A DNA stretch of 5,421 nucleotides, taken from assembly GCA_903851455.1 (NCBI GenBank), contig CAINOM010000052.1:1-5421 (forward strand). Reading direction: 5' to 3'. Below the pieces are notes generated by a model that saw only the letters and a program-made list of their open reading frames with translations, was not told the origin of the DNA and searched no databases. How positions within the stretch are numbered: the stretch's first letter is position 1; every line of letters begins with the position of its first letter. Of this stretch, positions 4,968-5,421 are shown piece by piece. Origin of the DNA: an uncultured Bacteroidota bacterium. Its GTDB lineage: Bacteria > Bacteroidota > Bacteroidia > Chitinophagales > Chitinophagaceae. A program made the position numbers and the translations under genes.

Positions 4968-5421
4968 ATGAGGAATATAGTTTCTGCTATTGCATTGATA
5001 TGCATACTAGGTCTCTGTTTTGTGTCCTGTTCAGGCAATGGTACACAGGAAAATAAAACGGCTGCGAAAGACACGGTAAAACCAAAGTGGCAAGACCCGC
5101 AGCGGGGAAAGATATGGGGAAAGGTAAACTATGTACAGATACCGTTGACGGCAATTGAGAACCATATTCTCGGGCCGGTAAAATCTGTGCGGTATACAGA
5201 GTATATAATGGATGCAAAAGATGGCACACGGGCGCTTGCCGACAGCGGCTACAATGTATATGATAAGGCAGGGCACCTCATTGACCAGAATGAATACAGC
5301 AACGATGGTAAACCAAAATGGAAATGTGTTTACAACTACGAACAGAACAAGGCTACGCTTTGGGACATAAAAGTGTACCTGTCAAAAGATATGTCGCAAG
5401 TGACATTCAAGTATGACGACA
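4968..5421 (+). CDS. Hypothetical lipoprotein (N-terminal part, gene runs off the right edge)
   Basis: About 151 residues are visible. The start ATG is followed by MRNIVSAIALICILGLCFVSCSG, a lipoprotein signal with lipobox FVSC and lipidated Cys21, so the mature protein should be anchored to a membrane facing the periplasm or cell surface. A Lys/Thr/Asn-rich tether follows (22-40). The rest contains short repeats of a Tyr/Gly/Lys type: VKSVRYTEYIMD, YNVYDKAGHLIDQNEY, GKPKWKCVYNYEQNKATLWDIKVY. These resemble the degenerate YD-like or MORN/YwqK-like strand repeats found in many Bacteroidota lipoproteins, but I cannot assign a family. No enzyme motif is visible in this part. Codon structure is open to the window end. 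Confidence 0.8.
   Translation, partial: MRNIVSAIALICILGLCFVSCSGNGTQENKTAAKDTVKPKWQDPQRGKIWGKVNYVQIPLTAIENHILGPVKSVRYTEYIMDAKDGTRALADSGYNVYDKAGHLIDQNEYSNDGKPKWKCVYNYEQNKATLWDIKVYLSKDMSQVTFKYDD

Noticed and set aside
4987..5276. Two minus-strand frames of about 80 codons at the right end
   Set aside because: Antisense to the lipoprotein gene, whose lipobox and open frame to the window end make it the real coding strand.

Overview
The window looks like chromosomal DNA of a Bacteroidota bacterium, most likely Chitinophagaceae or a close relative. The genus assignment is an inference. Supporting signs are a Porin_10-type outer-membrane protein, a Bacteroidota-style lipoprotein, genes without strong Shine-Dalgarno sequences, and repeated copies of the Bacteroidota -7 promoter element TAnnTTTG just upstream of start codons.

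Layout. The left half reads leftwards (minus strand). It holds the 5' part of a putative porin (1-620, running off the window), a complete trimeric-type purine nucleoside phosphorylase (766-1584) and an unrecognised two-helix membrane protein (1690-2310). A 372-bp divergent intergenic region (2311-2682) separates these from the right half, which reads rightwards. The right half holds peptide chain release factor 3 (prfC, 2683-4278), a compact toxin-antitoxin pair (antitoxin 4328-4546, PemK/MazF-like toxin 4531-4860, overlapping by 16 nt) and the 5' part of a lipoprotein gene (4968 to the window end).

Function. The genes do not form one pathway. PNP is purine salvage and RF3 recycles class-I release factors after translation termination. 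The toxin is a predicted mRNA endoribonuclease held in check by its upstream partner. The two end genes encode envelope proteins. Each gene or pair appears to have its own promoter, so the window reads as independent transcription units rather than one large operon.

Points worth a second look: an Asp at the purine-contact position of PNP where mammalian enzymes have Asn; a porin that needs a TTG start to keep its signal peptide, with a 9-bp inverted repeat over its promoter and leader; degenerate heptamer repeats and a hairpin in the prfC leader; and two AT-rich TAGA...TCTA palindromes, one inside the antitoxin gene and one over the predicted lipoprotein promoter. I see no clear evidence of a large undescribed system, CRISPR array, transposon, tRNA or rRNA.
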